From NCBI RefSeq assembly GCF_034555935.1, contig NZ_JAYDCJ010000003.1, positions 744,001-808,000 of the forward strand: a stretch of DNA of 64,000 nucleotides. Direction: 5' to 3'. The notes beneath the pieces were generated by a model. That model did not search any database. It was not told the origin of the DNA and saw only the letters and a program-made list of their open reading frames with translations. Positions 62,099-64,000 of this stretch are shown piece after piece. This stretch comes from Marinobacter qingdaonensis. GTDB lineage: Bacteria > Pseudomonadota > Gammaproteobacteria > Pseudomonadales > Oleiphilaceae. Positions within the stretch are counted from its first letter, which is position 1, and each line of letters opens with the position of its first letter. The position numbers and the translations under genes were made by a program.

Positions 62099-62411
62099 CT
62101 TGCGCTCTGTCGCAGTGCTAGAGAGACCTCTCCACGTCATCGTCTTGTACCCTGTCCATTTGGCTCGAAAGAATCCGGGGCCGCGATCCACCGGCTTGAG
62201 GTTCATGGTTATAAACAAAATTTAATCTGGAGGGCAGGCAGAACAGGCCAATGGTCGGGGCGCGGGCCGTGGAACAGGGCGCGTGGGACTTCGCGTGGCT
62301 GCGGTAACCCCCTAAAAAACCGAGCAGTTTCTTTGGGGGGCCGCGCTAAGAGGGGAAATGCAAAACTTTGTAAAATATTGCTCGGGAAATCACCGGGCGG
62401 GGTGAGGGCAA
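62099..62411. other. Intergenic region (313 bases) upstream of the envelope operon, with a hairpin
   Basis: No gene is seen. AT-rich stretch near 62205-62225 (minus-strand ATTTTGTTTATAACC) could carry the operon promoter. At 62308-62339, CCCCC-TAAAAAAC and GTTTCTTT-GGGGG can form a hairpin with an A/T-rich inner stem; no T-run follows on the minus strand, so it may be a terminator-like or attenuator-like structure for the small gene at 62412. Confidence 0.4.
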
Positions 62412-62615
62412 TCAGGTTTCTTCGTCGTCTTCGACCTCGTCCGGGTGTTCACGCTTGTAACGTTCCCACTCTTCCCAGTCGTGGGGCGTGCCGGCGTGAG
62501 GGCGACGCAGGTGCTTGGCGTGCTCCATGGCGTTATGGCGCAAGCTGTGGTCGCGTTCTTCCTCTTCCTTGTCGAAGCCGTACTTTTTCAGGAATTCGTC
62601 GGGTGTGATGGGCAT
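62412..62615 (-). CDS. Small acidic protein of unknown function
   Basis: 67 aa, cytoplasmic, highly charged (EEEERDHSLRHNAM, WEEWERYKREHPDEVEDDEE), with a helical N-terminus PITPDEFLKKYGFDK. Start ATG 62615 is well supported by GGGAGG seven bases upstream, which favours a real gene. Not recognised; perhaps a small regulator or chaperone-like protein. Confidence 0.7.
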   Translation of the reverse strand: MPITPDEFLKKYGFDKEEEERDHSLRHNAMEHAKHLRRPHAGTPHDWEEWERYKREHPDEVEDDEET

Positions 62616-62676
62616 GGCGCACCTCCCTAAGACAATCACTTGCCTCTAGTTACGATGCGCCTGCCGTGCTGGTTTT

Positions 62677-64000
62677 TCAACCGTTGCCGACGGCCTGCTC
62701 GGGCACCGGAATCTCCTCGGCCTCCACCAGGCTGAAGTTGATCTGGCGCCGTTCCTCATCCACCCCGGCCAGACGTACCGTGACCGCCTGTTCGAGCTGG
62801 AAAATCCGACCGTTCTTGTTGTGGATCAGGCGCAGGGTCACCGGGTCAAAACTGTATTTGCCGTCCAGATCCTTGCAGCTGACGAAGCCTTCCAGGCCAT
62901 TGCTGTCGAGCCGGACGAAGAAACCGGCCGGCACCGTGCGGCTGATGACGCCGGTCATGGCGTCGTCGCCCAGGGTCTTGGCAAAGTCGCTCTTGAGCCA
63001 GGCTTCCAGGCTGTTGGCGGCCTGGCGGGCGCGGATCTGGGCCTGCTGCAGCTGCTCCAGCTGGTCCCGGGTCAGCGCCTGCATGGCGTGGTCCCAGAGC
63101 GCGGCCTTGATCAGTCGGTGCACGTAGAAGTCCGAGAACTTGCGCAGCGGCGAGGTAAAGGTGGTGTAGGCCGCCAGGCCCATGCCCTGGTGCGGAGCGG
63201 CCTCGAAGCCGAGTTCAGCCCGGGCCAGCTGGCGCGAGATGATGGCCTTGACCGGCACCTCGGCGTCCAGGGCCTCGGTCTCCCGCATCAGTTGCCGGAA
63301 GCCTTCCGCGCTGTTGGCGTCCACCGCCGCCAGGTGCGGGGCGTGGTTTTCCAGCAGAGTGCGGATGTTGTCCACGCGGTCGTCGCGCAGGCCCGGGTGC
63401 TGGATGAACAGGCCCCCGGCCTGGCCGCTCAGGAAATCCGCGGCGCAGCGGTTGGCGGCCACCATGCATTCTTCCACCAGCCGATGGGCCTCGTTCTGGA
63501 CCGAGGGCTCGATCTGGCGGATGCGCCGGTTCTCGTCCAGGCGCAGGCGGAATTCCGGCCGGTCACCGGCCAGTAGGGCGTGCTCGTTGCGCCATTTGCG
63601 CAGTGCGGTGGCCACCTGGTGCAGCTGGTCGAGGCTGTTGGCCACGGCGTCGGGCAGGGCCTTGATGTCGTCGTCCTCGCGGCCCTCGATCAGGTTGGCC
63701 ACCAGGTCGTAGCTGAGCTTGCCCTGGGACTGGATCACCGCCTGGTGGAAGCTGTAGTCGCCCAGGCTGCCGTCGTTGTTGACCTGCAGGTCGCAGACCA
63801 GGGCCAGGCGTTTGACCTCGGGCATGAGCGAGCACAGCCGGGTGCTGATGCCATCGGGCAGCATGGGCAGGGGTTCGCCCGGGAAATAGATGGCGGTGGC
63901 GCGCTGGAAGGCTTCCTGCTCGGCGGCGCTGCCCGACGCGATCATTGCGGTCGGGTCGGCGATGGCGATCGAGAGTTTCCAGCCGGTGGCGTTGGGTTCG
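62677..64000 (-). CDS. rnb: Exoribonuclease II (partial, N-terminus beyond window)
   Basis: The frame is open to the window edge; 441 codons are visible. The right edge encodes WKLSIAIADPTAMI, the segment following the catalytic aspartates in RNase II. Then LPMLPDGISTRLCSLMPEVK, HPGLRDDRVDNI, and FTSPLRKFSDFYVHRLIKAA follow, all RNase II landmarks, and a C-terminal S1 domain ends in RRQINFSLVEAEE. It degrades single-stranded RNA 3' to 5'. The catalytic aspartates themselves lie beyond the window. Confidence 0.9.
   Translation of the reverse strand, partial: EPNATGWKLSIAIADPTAMIASGSAAEQEAFQRATAIYFPGEPLPMLPDGISTRLCSLMPEVKRLALVCDLQVNNDGSLGDYSFHQAVIQSQGKLSYDLVANLIEGREDDDIKALPDAVANSLDQLHQVATALRKWRNEHALLAGDRPEFRLRLDENRRIRQIEPSVQNEAHRLVEECMVAANRCAADFLSGQAGGLFIQHPGLRDDRVDNIRTLLENHAPHLAAVDANSAEGFRQLMRETEALDAEVPVKAIISRQLARAELGFEAAPHQGMGLAAYTTFTSPLRKFSDFYVHRLIKAALWDHAMQALTRDQLEQLQQAQIRARQAANSLEAWLKSDFAKTLGDDAMTGVISRTVPAGFFVRLDSNGLEGFVSCKDLDGKYSFDPVTLRLIHNKNGRIFQLEQAVTVRLAGVDEERRQINFSLVEAEEIPVPEQAVGNG

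Overview
The window is about 64 kb of GC-rich, densely packed chromosome. The lineage looks like an aerobic marine gammaproteobacterium, most likely Marinobacter or a close relative. I infer this from the protein set (fatty-acid oxidation enzymes with a FadE-type dehydrogenase, PntAB, Fur-type iron uptake, a YcfL/LpoB envelope cluster), from codon usage rich in G/C third positions, and from the overall style; no marker gene settles the genus. I see no rRNA, tRNA, CRISPR array, integrase or transposase. One gene runs off each end: a TonB-dependent receptor at the left and a ribonuclease II at the right.

Layout. 1-6.8 kb: a siderophore uptake locus on the minus strand (receptor; then binding protein, two permeases, ATPase and a FhuF-type reductase in one overlapping operon), with Fur-box-like sequences upstream of both transcripts. 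6.8-9.1 kb: an HxlR regulator divergent from an Old-Yellow-Enzyme reductase, with a 28-bp tandem repeat between them, then a small BamE-like lipoprotein. 9.1-12.1 kb: pntAB transhydrogenase. 12.3-22.8 kb: a plus-strand peptide-modification-type cluster: zinc metallopeptidase, circularly permuted ATP-grasp, alpha-E protein, a giant transglutaminase/DUF2126 protein, a second ATP-grasp fused to alpha-E, and a second transglutaminase. 22.8-30.6 kb: a TetR-type regulator and a flavin monooxygenase, followed by a beta-oxidation operon (FadB-like, thiolase, SDR) with its own divergent TetR regulator; each regulator has a pair of palindromic operator candidates nearby. 30.6-56.3 kb: mostly single genes and pairs (MarC, ChaC-like, two EamA exporters, two LysR regulators, FadE, chemoreceptor, AEC transporter, PatB-like lyase, aspartoacylase-like protein, a NUDIX/metallo-beta-lactamase fusion, thioesterase, MATE, Tpx, Bcr-type MFS, hydrolases, a PhaC-like protein and an acyltransferase). 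56.3-62.1 kb: a six-gene minus-strand envelope operon built around LpoB, YcfL and a COG3014 lipoprotein, with two unusual lipoproteins at its ends that share a C-terminal glycine-zipper domain. 62.4-64 kb: a small acidic protein and ribonuclease II.

The most striking non-coding signal is a dispersed family of seven elements of 104-113 bp. Each has a conserved core of about 54 bp between arms of about 25-28 bp. The arms are nearly perfect inverted repeats within a copy but differ completely from copy to copy. They lie only between genes, in every gene orientation. Inside the core a smaller hairpin shows paired changes between copies, which suggests that a folded single strand or RNA matters. 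I regard this family, the bookended LpoB operon and the doubled ATP-grasp/alpha-E/transglutaminase locus as the best candidates for something not yet well described.
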